Assembly (NCBI RefSeq): GCF_900108175.1
Contig: NZ_FNVO01000028.1
Location: forward strand, 1 to 64,000
DNA length: 64,000 nt
Reading direction: 5' to 3'
Origin: Thermomonospora echinospora
GTDB lineage: Bacteria; Actinomycetota; Actinomycetes; Streptosporangiales; Streptosporangiaceae
Position numbers and translations under genes: made by a program. Under the pieces are notes generated by a model that searched no databases, was not told the origin of the DNA, and saw nothing but the letters and a program-made list of their open reading frames with translations. This document shows positions 38,611 through 46,280 of this stretch, piece by piece (position 1 is the stretch's first letter; the number at the start of each line of letters is the position of its first letter).

Positions 38611-39518
38611 CCGCGGACACCGGCGCGGATGTACCGGTGACCTCTGCATCCGGATCGGAGGCATCGGCGACCCCTGTATCCGGATCGGAGGCATCGGCGA
38701 CCCCCACATCCGGCGCGAACGCACCGGTGGCCCCGGCATCCGGATCAGGCACACCGGTGACCCCCGTATCCGGATCGGAGGCCGGCGCGTCCGCCTCCGT
38801 CACATCCTTGCCCGAGCCGGTCGTCCGGGTTTCCGGACTGGTCAAGCGGTTCGGCGACCGCGCCGTCCTGGACGGGCTGGACCTGGAGATCCGGCGCGGG
38901 GAGTTCGTCGCGCTGCTGGGCCGCAGCGGCTCGGGCAAGTCCACTTTGCTGCGCGCGCTTGCCGGGCTGGAGCCGGTTTCCGGCGGCGAGTTGGACGTAC
39001 GCGGAACGGTGTCGGTCGCGTTCCAAGAGCCCCGCCTGGTGCCCTGGAAACGGGTGGCGGCCAACGTTGCGCTCGGCCTGGACGACCCGGACCCGATCGT
39101 GGCGGCCGCCGCGGCGCTCACCGAGGTGGGGCTGCTCGGGCACCGCGACGCCTGGCCGCTGACCCTGTCCGGCGGCGAGGCCCAGCGCGTCTCGCTCGCC
39201 CGCGCGCTGGTCCGCAAGCCCGGCCTGCTGCTGCTGGACGAGCCGTTCAGCGCCCTGGACGCGCTCACCCGCATCACCGTCCACCGGCTGGTGCTGGACC
39301 TGTGGGCGCGGCACCGCCCCGGTGTCCTGCTGGTCACCCACGACGTCGACGAGGCGCTGCTGCTGGCCGACCGGGTGCTGGTGCTGGAGGACGGGCGGAT
39401 CGCCCACCAGAGCACGGTCGGTCTGGACCGGCCCCGGCACCGCGACCATCCCGAGCTGATCGAGCTGCGCACCGTCCTGCTGGACCGGCTCGGCGTGACC
39501 GTTGAGGGGACTTCATGA
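38586..39518 (+). CDS. ssuB: Sulfonate ABC transporter ATPase SsuB with repetitive N-terminal extension
   Basis: A 310-residue ATPase. Walker A GRSGSGKST (about residue 114), signature LSGGEAQRVSLARAL (about 195), Walker B LLLLDEPFSALD (about 215) and H-loop VTHDVDEA are intact. The first 75 residues are an extra low-complexity stretch of near-repeats (PVSGSEASAT), absent from typical SsuB and encoded by a 30-bp minisatellite. ATG 38586 lies inside the 3' end of ssuC. A start closer to the ATPase domain cannot be excluded, but no better ribosome-binding site is seen. Confidence 0.9.
   Translation: MATRVPGVAADTGADVPVTSASGSEASATPVSGSEASATPTSGANAPVAPASGSGTPVTPVSGSEAGASASVTSLPEPVVRVSGLVKRFGDRAVLDGLDLEIRRGEFVALLGRSGSGKSTLLRALAGLEPVSGGELDVRGTVSVAFQEPRLVPWKRVAANVALGLDDPDPIVAAAAALTEVGLLGHRDAWPLTLSGGEAQRVSLARALVRKPGLLLLDEPFSALDALTRITVHRLVLDLWARHRPGVLLVTHDVDEALLLADRVLVLEDGRIAHQSTVGLDRPRHRDHPELIELRTVLLDRLGVTVEGTS
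38635..38790 (+). repeat. 30-bp minisatellite in the 5' part of ssuB
   Basis: About five in-frame units built on GCATCCGGATCGGAGGCATC, two of them nearly identical and adjacent. They encode the N-terminal SGSEASATP repeats of SsuB. The length is a multiple of three, so the frame is kept. Confidence 0.7.
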
Positions 39519-40513
39519 ATCGGCGCATCGCCGCCCTGCTGGCTGCCCTGACCCTGATCGTGGCGACGGCCTCGGGCTGCGGCGACTCCGGCGAGGACGC
39601 CGACGCCGCGACCGGCCCGGTGGACCTGACCAAGGTGACGCTGCGGGTCGGCGACCAGAAGGGCGTCAGCATCCAGTCCCTGCTGAAGGCGGCCGGGCAG
39701 CTCGACGGCACCCCCTACAAGGTGAGCTGGTCGCTGTTCACCTCCGGGCCGCCGATCCTGGAGGCCATCAACGCCGGGGCGGTGGACTTCGGCTCGGTCG
39801 GCAACACGCCGCCGGTGTTCGCCGCCGCCGCCCGTTCCAAGATCGTCATCATTGGGGGCACCGAGGTCGCCCTGGACGGCCAGGCCATCGTGGTGCCCCG
39901 CGGCTCGGCCCTCAAGACGCCCGCCGACCTGCGCGGCAAGAAGGTCGCCGTGGCCAAGGGCAGCTCCGCGCACTACCACCTGCTGTCGGTGCTGAAGAAG
40001 AACGGGCTGGCCTTCACCGACATCCAGCCGCAGTACCTGCAGCCCGCCGACGCGCTGGCGGCCGTGTCCGGCGGCCGGGTGGACGCCTGGGCGATCTGGG
40101 AGCCGTACACCTCCCAGGCCGAGGCCCAGACCGGGGTGCGCATCCTCGCCGACGGCAAGGGTTACGTGAACGGCTACAACTTCCAGATCACCTCCCGGTC
40201 GGCGCTGAAGGACCGCAACAAGGTCGCCGCCCTGAAGGACTTCCTGGCCCGCTTCCACAAGGCGCTGCTGTGGGCCAACGAGCATCCGCAAGAGTGGGCG
40301 AAGCAGTGGGCCGCCGACACCGGGCTGCCCGTCGAGGTCGCCGAACGCGCCCACCGGCGCCGACTCGCCACGATCATCCGCCTCGACGACACGGTGGTCG
40401 CCGAGGAGCAGCGGGTGGCCGACGCGTTCTCGGAGGTCCGGCTGGTGCCCGGCAAGGTGGAGATCGCGGACTTCTTCGACCGGCGCTTCAACGACATCGT
40501 CTCGACCCGATGA
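39515..40513 (+). CDS. ssuA: Sulfonate-binding lipoprotein SsuA
   Basis: A 332-residue substrate-binding protein. A lipoprotein signal (AALLAALTLIVATASGCG) places the mature Cys at about residue 22. The mature part (VTLRVGDQKGVSIQSLLKAA, then VDFGSVGNTPPVFA and ALAAVSGGRVDAWAIWEPY) is the SsuA/TauA-type NMT1-like fold. It captures aliphatic sulfonates outside the membrane for SsuCB. The ATG overlaps the ssuB TGA, so translation is coupled. Confidence 0.92.
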   Translation: MNRRIAALLAALTLIVATASGCGDSGEDADAATGPVDLTKVTLRVGDQKGVSIQSLLKAAGQLDGTPYKVSWSLFTSGPPILEAINAGAVDFGSVGNTPPVFAAAARSKIVIIGGTEVALDGQAIVVPRGSALKTPADLRGKKVAVAKGSSAHYHLLSVLKKNGLAFTDIQPQYLQPADALAAVSGGRVDAWAIWEPYTSQAEAQTGVRILADGKGYVNGYNFQITSRSALKDRNKVAALKDFLARFHKALLWANEHPQEWAKQWAADTGLPVEVAERAHRRRLATIIRLDDTVVAEEQRVADAFSEVRLVPGKVEIADFFDRRFNDIVSTR

Positions 40514-40526
40514 AGGACCCGTACCC

Positions 40527-41684
40527 ATGACGCTGAAGTTCCACTGGTTCCTGCCCACCTTCGGGGACGGCCGTTCCCTGGTCGGCGGCGGGCACAACGT
40601 CCCCCGGGGGATCACCGCGCCGGCCGGCCGACCGGGCCGGGCCGACCGGCACCGCGCGCCCGACATCGACTACCTGGCCCAGATCGCCCGGTCGGCCGAG
40701 CAACTCGGCTTCGACGCCGTCCTCACCCCGACCGGCACCTGGTGCGAGGACGCCTGGCTGACCACCGCCGCGCTGATCCGCGAGACCAGCCGGCTGCGCT
40801 TCCTGGTGGCCTTCCGGCCCGGACTGGTCTCGCCCACCCTGGCCGCCCAGATGGCCGCCACCTTCCAGCGGATCTCCGGCGGGCGCCTGCTGCTGAACGT
40901 GGTCACCGGCGGCGAGCAGGCCGAGCAGGCCCGCTTCGGCGACCACCTGAGCCACGCCGAGCGCTATGCCCGTACCGACGAGTTCCTGTCGGTCGTCCGG
41001 GGCGCCTGGGGTGAGGAGCCGTTCGACTTCACCGGCGATCACTATCAGGTGGCGGGGGCCACGGTCGCCGGCGACGTCGATCCCGTCCCCGAGCTGTACT
41101 TCGGCGGCTCGTCGGAGGCCGCCGGCCCGGTCGCCGCCCGGCACGTGGACGTCTACCTCACCTGGGGCGAGCCTCCCGTGCAGGTCGCCGAGAAGATCGC
41201 CTGGATCCGCAAGCTGGCCGCCGAGGAGGGCCGCATCCTGCGCTTCGGCATCCGCCTGCACACCATCAGCCGCGACACCTCCGAGGAGGCGTGGCGGGAG
41301 GCCGACCGCCTGCTGAAGGACATCGACCCCGCCGCCGTCGCGACCGCCCAGCAGACCCTGGCGCGCAGCGACTCGGTGGGCCAGCAGCGGATGCTCTCCC
41401 TGCACGAGGGCTTCCGCGAGGGCGGCGGCTCCACCCGCGACCTGGAGGTCTACCCCAACCTGTGGGCGGGCGTCGGCCTGGTCCGCGGCGGCGCCGGCAC
41501 CGCCCTGGTGGGCAGCCACACCGAGGTCGCCGACCGCATCGAGGAGTACGCCGACCTGGGCATCACCGAGTTCATCATGTCCGGCTACCCGCACCTGGAG
41601 GAGGCGTACTGGTTCGGCGAGGGCGTCCTACCCGAACTCCAGCGCCGAGGCTCCTTCGCCCCCGGCCTCTGGGGCACGGCCTGA
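40527..41684 (+). CDS. ssuD: FMNH2-dependent alkanesulfonate monooxygenase SsuD
   Basis: A 385-residue luciferase-like monooxygenase that splits C1-and-longer sulfonates to aldehyde and sulfite using FMNH2 and oxygen. Typical SsuD features are KFHWFLPTFGD at the N-terminus, FDAVLTPTGTWCEDAW, RFLVAFRPGL, LLLNVVTGGE and YFGGSSEAA. The active-site-type Cys in TWCEDAW and the conserved Arg region are present. The required reduced flavin is probably supplied by the FMN reductase and flavin reductase of the other sulfur operon at 45-46 kb, since none is encoded here. Confidence 0.95.
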   Translation: MTLKFHWFLPTFGDGRSLVGGGHNVPRGITAPAGRPGRADRHRAPDIDYLAQIARSAEQLGFDAVLTPTGTWCEDAWLTTAALIRETSRLRFLVAFRPGLVSPTLAAQMAATFQRISGGRLLLNVVTGGEQAEQARFGDHLSHAERYARTDEFLSVVRGAWGEEPFDFTGDHYQVAGATVAGDVDPVPELYFGGSSEAAGPVAARHVDVYLTWGEPPVQVAEKIAWIRKLAAEEGRILRFGIRLHTISRDTSEEAWREADRLLKDIDPAAVATAQQTLARSDSVGQQRMLSLHEGFREGGGSTRDLEVYPNLWAGVGLVRGGAGTALVGSHTEVADRIEEYADLGITEFIMSGYPHLEEAYWFGEGVLPELQRRGSFAPGLWGTA

Positions 41685-41697
41685 CCGTCCCCAGCAC

Positions 41698-41730
41698 GAG
41701 CGCCGCCCCCGCCTGCCGGGGGCGGCGCTC
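41698..41730 (+). terminator. Terminator of the ssu operon
   Basis: A perfect 14-bp G/C stem (GAGCGCCGCCCCCG and complement) with a 5-base loop, 13 bases after the ssuD stop. It faces the convergent monooxygenase-like gene and probably serves both. Confidence 0.9.
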
Positions 41731-41734
41731 TGCG

Positions 41735-42019
41735 TTACGCCGCCTCGACGGCGGAGACTCGGTGTCTGCGTACATGGGCGTCACGGATCTCGGCTTGCTG
41801 CGCGGGCTCCGGCCCGGAGCCCCGAAAGCCCTCCAGCGCCGCGTCCGACTCCCACTGCTCGTACACGTTGATCCGCCCTGGCTCGATCGGGTCGGCCGAC
41901 AGCACGAAGTCCAGACACCCGGGCGTACTCCGCGCCTGCTCGATGACCGGGCGACACCCCGCCAGATACTCGTCCCGCGCCTGCGGATCGACATGGATCC
42001 TGCCGGACACGATGATCAT
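41735..42019 (-). CDS. ABM-family putative monooxygenase
   Basis: A 94-residue dimeric ferredoxin-like protein: VSGRIHVDPQARDEYLAGCR, then STPGCLDFVLSADPIEPGRI and NVYEQWESDAALEGF, the antibiotic-biosynthesis-monooxygenase/YgiN pattern. It probably acts on a quinone-like or aromatic small molecule; the substrate is unknown. It ends convergently with the ssu operon, sharing its terminator. There is an unrelated ABM protein in AICE-2 at 18356-18664. Confidence 0.8.
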   Translation of the reverse strand: MIIVSGRIHVDPQARDEYLAGCRPVIEQARSTPGCLDFVLSADPIEPGRINVYEQWESDAALEGFRGSGPEPAQQAEIRDAHVRRHRVSAVEAA

Positions 42020-42588
42020 CCCTCACCCTCCCGAAAACCGTCACCGAATGGTCCACGGATACAGACCGCACGACGCCCCGAAACCCATCGCTTTGTCACG
42101 GTCCGCTGGGGACGGTCACCGTCGCCGGGCGGGGTGGTCCTGCTCCTGCGCTCGGTGGACTTGCGGGACTTGCGGGACTTGCGGTGCTTGGCGACGGCCG
42201 GGCCTGCCTCGGCAGGACGGCCGATCCGTGTCACCGGATCCAGCGCGGTGGCTGCATACCTCCGCCGTACCTCCGCCGTACCTCCGCCGATCTTGACGTT
42301 ATCGTCGCCTGAACGCGGTTCAGAGCGCAATAACGTCAAGATCGGCGAGATCTGCGAGGTCTGCCGGGGTGAGTGGACACGGTGGGCGGCCCAGGCCCGT
42401 ACCGCCGCGCCTCTCCGGGTACAGCGCCTCACATCCGAACGTGCCGAAGCACCGATCCCGCTCCCCATACGACTGAGCGCCGCTCCAAGTCACGGAGCGG
42501 CGCTCGATCAGGTCACGGTCACCGGGTCGATATGCGTGCGGCGGCCGGGCCGGTGGGGAGCCTGGCCGCGTGGTCGAACACCTGGCCC
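42020..42588. other. 570-bp intergenic region with short tandem repeats
   Basis: No convincing gene. It contains a 9-bp tandem (TTGCGGGAC units near 42161-42185), an 11-bp tandem (TACCTCCGCCG, three units near 42258-42290), and the long palindrome listed separately. Confidence 0.6.
42286..42346. repeat. 61-bp nested palindrome, MITE- or REP-like
   Basis: A perfect 17-bp inverted repeat (GCCGATCTTGACGTTAT and complement) encloses 27 bases that themselves contain a perfect CTGAAC/GTTCAG hairpin. It lies between genes, next to short tandem repeats, with AT-richer arms than its surroundings. It looks like a dispersed repeat element or bidirectional terminator. Confidence 0.6.
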
Positions 42589-42783
42589 TCAGGCCGAGTC
42601 TTTGACGGCGTGGACGAGCGCGGCCCACTGGGAGCGGGTCAGCAGCAGTTTGGGTCCGTCGGGGTTCTTGCTGTCCCGTACGGCCACCGTGTGCTCACAC
42701 CCGCCGACCTCGACGCAGTCGCCGCCGTTGTTGCTATGGGTGCTCTTGCGCCAGGCCACGTTCGTGAGGTCGGAATCGCTCAC
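42589..42783 (-). CDS. DUF397 protein, paralogue 2
   Basis: A 64-residue small protein: VAWRKSTHSNNGGDCVEVGG, then VAVRDSKNPDGPKLLLTRSQWAALV, the complete DUF397 pattern. These are partners of XRE (WhiJ/Scr1-type) regulators in streptomycete-like bacteria. GTG 42783 overlaps the stop of the first paralogue in a GTGA junction. Confidence 0.92.
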   Translation of the reverse strand: MSDSDLTNVAWRKSTHSNNGGDCVEVGGCEHTVAVRDSKNPDGPKLLLTRSQWAALVHAVKDSA

Positions 42784-42977
42784 GGGCAGCTGTCCTTGAT
42801 GGTGTGGACGAGTGCCGTCCACTGGGTGAGGGGGAGAACGATCCTGGGGCCATCGGGGTTTTTGGAGTCGCGGATGGCGATTCCGGTGCTGAGGTCGGCG
42901 ATCTCGACGCAGTTGCCGCCGTTACCGCTGTGGCTGCTCTTGCGCCAGACTGCACGGGACAGGGCCTCCTGGGTCAT
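42780..42977 (-). CDS. DUF397 protein, paralogue 1
   Basis: A 65-residue protein with VWRKSSHSGNGGNCVEIADL, then IAIRDSKNPDGPRIVLPLTQWTALV. ATG 42977 is preferred, with GAGGAGG eight bases upstream; a GTG at 42986 is in frame. It follows the XRE gene by 27 bases and overlaps its own paralogue by 4 bases, so the XRE regulator, this and the next gene form one operon. Confidence 0.92.
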   Translation of the reverse strand: MTQEALSRAVWRKSSHSGNGGNCVEIADLSTGIAIRDSKNPDGPRIVLPLTQWTALVHTIKDSCP

Positions 42978-43004
42978 GGCCCGCACCTCCTCGTATCACT
43001 CGTG

Positions 43005-43868
43005 CTACGACAGGTCCTCGGCCACCCGGGCGATCATCGCTCGCGACTCGTCAGGGTCGAGCGCCTTGGCGATCAGGTGGTTGAACATCAGCGTATAGCG
43101 CTCGATTTCCGGTGTCTCCTCCAGGTAGAGGCCGCCCGTCTGGTTCTCCAAATAGATGATGTCGGGGTCACTGGCCTCCGGAAAACTCAGGATCGTGAAT
43201 GATCCCTCCATGGCAGGGTGCGCTCCCGCCCTGAACGGCAGAACTTGGACGCTCACATGTGGCAGTCGGGCCAGCTCCGCGACATGACGTAGCTGGTCGC
43301 GCATCACCTCAGGGCCGCCGACGACGCGGCGGATCACTGCTTCGTTCACCACCGCCCAGAACGTGAGCGGGTTGTCTCCGGTCAGCCTTTCCTGACGCGC
43401 CGTTCGCACTGCGATCTTGCGTTCGATCTCCTCCTCGCTATCGGCTGCGGGCGCGGTACGCAAGAACTCGCGGTAGTAGTCCGGGGTCTGGAGCAGTCCG
43501 GGCATCAGCTCCGCCTCGTACGCCCGGATGGAGGACGCCTCGGCCTCCAGGCCGACGAAGAACTGGAACCAGCTGGGGATGGCGCTGCCGTAGGAGTGCC
43601 ACCAACCCCTCTGTCGGGCCTCCCGGGCGAGGGTCAGCAGCACCTCGCGCTGATCGGCGTCCACGTCGTAGATATCGAGCAGCACCCGTAGCTCGGTCGG
43701 GCGGACGCGCCGGTCGCCCTTCTCCCATCGGCTGATCGCCGAGCTGCTGAAGTCGCCGTCCGCCTGAGCGACGACCTGTTCGATCGTCAGGCCGCGCTCT
43801 TCGCGCAGGCGGCGCAGCTCGTACCGGAGCCGACGGCCGCGCACGGTCGGACTTGGACGTACCGGCAT
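43005..43868 (-). CDS. XRE-family regulator with DUF5753 domain (WhiJ/Scr1-like)
   Basis: A 287-residue protein. The N-terminal HTH_XRE (RRLREERGLTIEQVVAQADG, then SSAISRWEKGDRRVRP) is followed by the DUF5753 ligand/partner domain, marked by SIRAYEAELMPGLLQTPDYY, NEAVIRRVVGG and QVLPF. Proteins of this type pair with DUF397 proteins and regulate development or toxin-antitoxin-like circuits in actinomycetes. The start is ATG 43868. Two DUF397 genes downstream and a divergent HATPase gene complete a whiJ-like locus. Confidence 0.92.
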   Translation of the reverse strand: MPVRPSPTVRGRRLRYELRRLREERGLTIEQVVAQADGDFSSSAISRWEKGDRRVRPTELRVLLDIYDVDADQREVLLTLAREARQRGWWHSYGSAIPSWFQFFVGLEAEASSIRAYEAELMPGLLQTPDYYREFLRTAPAADSEEEIERKIAVRTARQERLTGDNPLTFWAVVNEAVIRRVVGGPEVMRDQLRHVAELARLPHVSVQVLPFRAGAHPAMEGSFTILSFPEASDPDIIYLENQTGGLYLEETPEIERYTLMFNHLIAKALDPDESRAMIARVAEDLS

Positions 43869-44098
43869 AAAGCCACCTCTTTTTTGGGGAATTGACAAGA
43901 GGGACTTGCCAATCCTACGCAGTGCAATGCACCGTTGACGGTGTGCAGCATGTCAGGGTGGTGCGCCCCGTGCGGGCGGAAGGCGGGTTTTCACCACCTC
44001 GGTATGCCGGTCAGGTGCAGGCAGGCGGACGTACGCACAGGCGATCGCGGTGAGCATGACCAGGGGTGCGGTCGTCGTACGGGGATGGAGGAAGGTCG

Positions 44099-44719
44099 AT
44101 GGCTGATGTCCCGCGAGAGGGCCGGGAGGGTCCTGGGGAGCCGCCAGTACGGCCGGGCGCTCATGACGCGGAGGTGGCGGGGACGCTGATCGAGGTCGTG
44201 CCGAACGGGGCGTGGGCGGTGCGGGTGCTGTTGTGCGCCACGTTCCCGGCGGTCGAGGAGCAGGTGCGCGGGGCGCGGCGGGCGGTGCGGCGGGTGCTGG
44301 GCGCGCATCCGGAGTTCGACGCGGGGGACGCGGAGCTGCTGGTCAGTGAGCTGGCGGGCAACGCGGTGCGGCACAGCGGGTCGCGGGTGTTCACGGTGGA
44401 GCTGGCGTGTACCTGGAGCGGGGCGCTGCGGATCGTGCTGGTGGATGAGGGGCGGGGGAGCACGACGCCGCATCTGCGGGCCGGTGGGCCGTCCGATCTG
44501 GGTGGGCGGGGGCTGCGGCTGGTGAACGAGCTGGCCGGGCGGTGGGGGGTGGTCCGCGAGCGGGGCGGTCGGCTGGCGGTGTGGTGCGAGCTCGGTGGCG
44601 GTCCTCAGCCGTACGCCCGTCCCGGTCTCCGTGGTGGGCGTCGCCTGGCCCGGAGGGTACGAGACGGTGATCCCGGGTTCCCCAAGGTCGGGTACGGCCT
44701 GGTGGCGGGTCGGTGGTGA
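44099..44719 (+). CDS. HATPase_c anti-sigma-like ATP-binding protein
   Basis: A 206-residue GHKL protein. LLVSELAGNAVRHSG is the N box, VLVDEGRGSTTP the G1-like segment, and DLGGRGLRLVNELAGRWGV the G2 box. The N-terminal 25 and C-terminal 40 residues are low-complexity extensions. ATG 44099 follows GGAGGAAGG. It is divergent from the XRE/DUF397 operon, as in abaA/whiJ-like loci, where such ATPases are thought to act with the XRE/DUF397 pair. Confidence 0.85.
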   Translation: MADVPREGREGPGEPPVRPGAHDAEVAGTLIEVVPNGAWAVRVLLCATFPAVEEQVRGARRAVRRVLGAHPEFDAGDAELLVSELAGNAVRHSGSRVFTVELACTWSGALRIVLVDEGRGSTTPHLRAGGPSDLGGRGLRLVNELAGRWGVVRERGGRLAVWCELGGGPQPYARPGLRGGRRLARRVRDGDPGFPKVGYGLVAGRW

Positions 44720-44725
44720 CGGGGG

Positions 44726-45097
44726 GTGGCCGCGCGATCGGATGAGCCGGGACGCGGCGGACCACCACCCGGTACGTACCACCCCTCGTTCGGTACGCAT
44801 CAACCCTCGTCAGGTACGCGACACCCCTCGTTCGGCGCGGTCTACCTCACCGATCGGGAGCGGGAGGCGATCAGGCTGGCCGCCGAGGTTCGGGAGCTGA
44901 TGCGGGCCTGGATGGTGCGTCGGGGCGTGGCGGCGACCCTGGGTGTTTCCCCCTACGTGGACCGCGCGGGTCGGCCGAATGTCCTCATCCGTGTGGACGT
45001 CCACCTCATCCTCGTCATGCTCCTCAGCCTCCCGGACGGGTGGACGCCGCCGCCTCCGGCCGGGCGGCCCGGTGGTCACTCCCGCAGCGGCCGGTGA
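44726..45097 (+). CDS. Hypothetical protein after HATPase gene
   Basis: A 123-residue protein. The N-terminus holds short near-repeats (YHPSFGTHQPSSGTRHPSFG). The central part (YLTDREREAIRLAAEVRELM, then RAWMVRRG) is helical, followed by a possible beta segment (NVLIRVDVHLILVMLL). The start is uncertain: GTG 44726 or an overlapping GTG at 44716. It probably belongs to the HATPase operon. Function unknown. Confidence 0.5.
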   Translation: MAARSDEPGRGGPPPGTYHPSFGTHQPSSGTRHPSFGAVYLTDREREAIRLAAEVRELMRAWMVRRGVAATLGVSPYVDRAGRPNVLIRVDVHLILVMLLSLPDGWTPPPPAGRPGGHSRSGR

Positions 45098-45108
45098 TGG
45101 CCAACGCG

Positions 45109-45146
45109 GCTTCGGCCCGGTCACGCCGTCGTGACCGGGCCGAAGC
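45109..45146. terminator. Bidirectional terminator
   Basis: A perfect 16-bp stem (GCTTCGGCCCGGTCAC and complement) with a 6-base loop followed by TTT. It lies between convergent genes and probably ends both the HATPase operon and the minus-strand sulfur operon. Confidence 0.9.
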
Positions 45147-45184
45147 TTTGTGAGCACCGCGGCGGCCACCCCCGCCGCGGTGGA

Positions 45185-45694
45185 TCAGGGGTGCGGGATG
45201 AAACGTCCGAAGCGGCCGTGGTGGTAGACCAGGGGGGTGCCGCCGTGGCCGTCCCGGGTGCCGATGACCAGGCCCACCACCAGGTGGTGGTCCCCGATCT
45301 CGACGGTGCCGTGCGGAACGGCCAGCAGTTGGGCGGTGACCTCCTCCAGGAGGGGGACGCCGCCGGGGCCGGGATACCAGGCCGTGGGGACCGCGAAGCG
45401 GTCGATGTCCTTGCGGGCGAAGCGGTCCGCCACCTCGGCCTGGTGGCCGGCCAGCAGGTTGACCGCGAACAGGTCGGCCTGCGCCAGGTCGGGCCAGGTG
45501 GTGGAGGACCTGTCGACGTAGAACGACACCAGCGGCGGATCGAGGCTGACCGACGAGAACGAGGTCGCGGTGAGGCCGACCGGCCGGCCGTCGGCGCTGC
45601 GGGCGGTGACCACCACGACTCCGGCGGCGTGCCGGGCCAGCGTCCGGCGGAAGCGCTTGGCGTTCACCGGCCGGTGGGTGAGGGTCTCGGTCAT
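45185..45694 (-). CDS. Flavin reductase (DIM6/NTAB family)
   Basis: A 169-residue flavin-reductase-like protein: FRRTLARHAAGVVVVTARSA, then PVGLTATSFSSVSLDPPLVS and NLLAGHQAEVADRFA, the split-barrel FMN/FAD-binding pattern. It reduces free flavin for two-component monooxygenases such as SsuD at 40.5 kb. The start is ATG 45694, in a 4-base overlap with the upstream FMN reductase gene. It is last in the leader-CDO-rhodanese-FMN reductase-flavin reductase operon. Confidence 0.88.
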   Translation of the reverse strand: MTETLTHRPVNAKRFRRTLARHAAGVVVVTARSADGRPVGLTATSFSSVSLDPPLVSFYVDRSSTTWPDLAQADLFAVNLLAGHQAEVADRFARKDIDRFAVPTAWYPGPGGVPLLEEVTAQLLAVPHGTVEIGDHHLVVGLVIGTRDGHGGTPLVYHHGRFGRFIPHP

Positions 45695-46203
45695 GACGCC
45701 GCCTCCAGGACGATCTGGGGCACGATCCGGTCGGCCCACTCGGCGAGCACCTCGTCCAGGTCGGGAAGCTCCGACTCCAGCAGGGCCAGGCCGGGGGTGG
45801 GCACGCGGGCGCCGAGTTCCACCAGCAGCGGCCGCAGGTGGACCTCGACCGCCAGGGAGTGCCGGGGGTGGCCCAGCACCAGTACGGGCAGCGCGACCGT
45901 CGAGGCCAGCGCCCCCGAGGGCAGCAGGTCCAGGAACGACTTGAGCAGGCCCGTGTAGGTGCCCTTGTAGGTCGGGCTCGCCACCACCAGCACGTCCGCG
46001 CCGGCGGCCAGCTTCAGTGCGTGGTCGAGGTCGCCGGAGGGCTCGGGAGCGTAGATCTGGGCGGCGAGCCCGGACAGGTCGATGACCTCGTCCGGCCCGG
46101 TCCGCCCGATCCGGCGGGCGACGACGCGGGCGGCCTCGACGGCGGCGTGGCGGGTACGGGACCCCGCGCGGGGGTTGCCGACCAGGGTGACGACGCCGCT
46201 CAT
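45691..46203 (-). CDS. NADPH-dependent FMN reductase (SsuE-like)
   Basis: A 170-residue flavodoxin-like reductase. VTLVGNPRAGSRTRHAAVEA binds the FMN phosphate, and VLVVASPTYKGTYTGLLKSF followed by LDLLP is the signature of the SsuE/MsuE group. It delivers FMNH2 to SsuD. The start is ATG 46203. It lies 77 bases after the rhodanese stop. Having two flavin reductases in one operon suggests they serve different monooxygenases or one replaces the other under some conditions. Confidence 0.9.
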   Translation of the reverse strand: MSGVVTLVGNPRAGSRTRHAAVEAARVVARRIGRTGPDEVIDLSGLAAQIYAPEPSGDLDHALKLAAGADVLVVASPTYKGTYTGLLKSFLDLLPSGALASTVALPVLVLGHPRHSLAVEVHLRPLLVELGARVPTPGLALLESELPDLDEVLAEWADRIVPQIVLEAAS

Positions 46204-46280
46204 CGCAGCCTCACCGGGCGGTGCATATGAACGGAACGGGGGGTGCGCAGGCAGTTGTTCACGGGAGGTCTCCGGAAGGG

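Noticed and set aside
42016-42468. 150-codon minus-strand frame in the intergenic region at 42 kb
   Set aside because: It contains tandem Arg-Lys-Ser from short DNA repeats, spans the palindrome, and has no convincing start signal.
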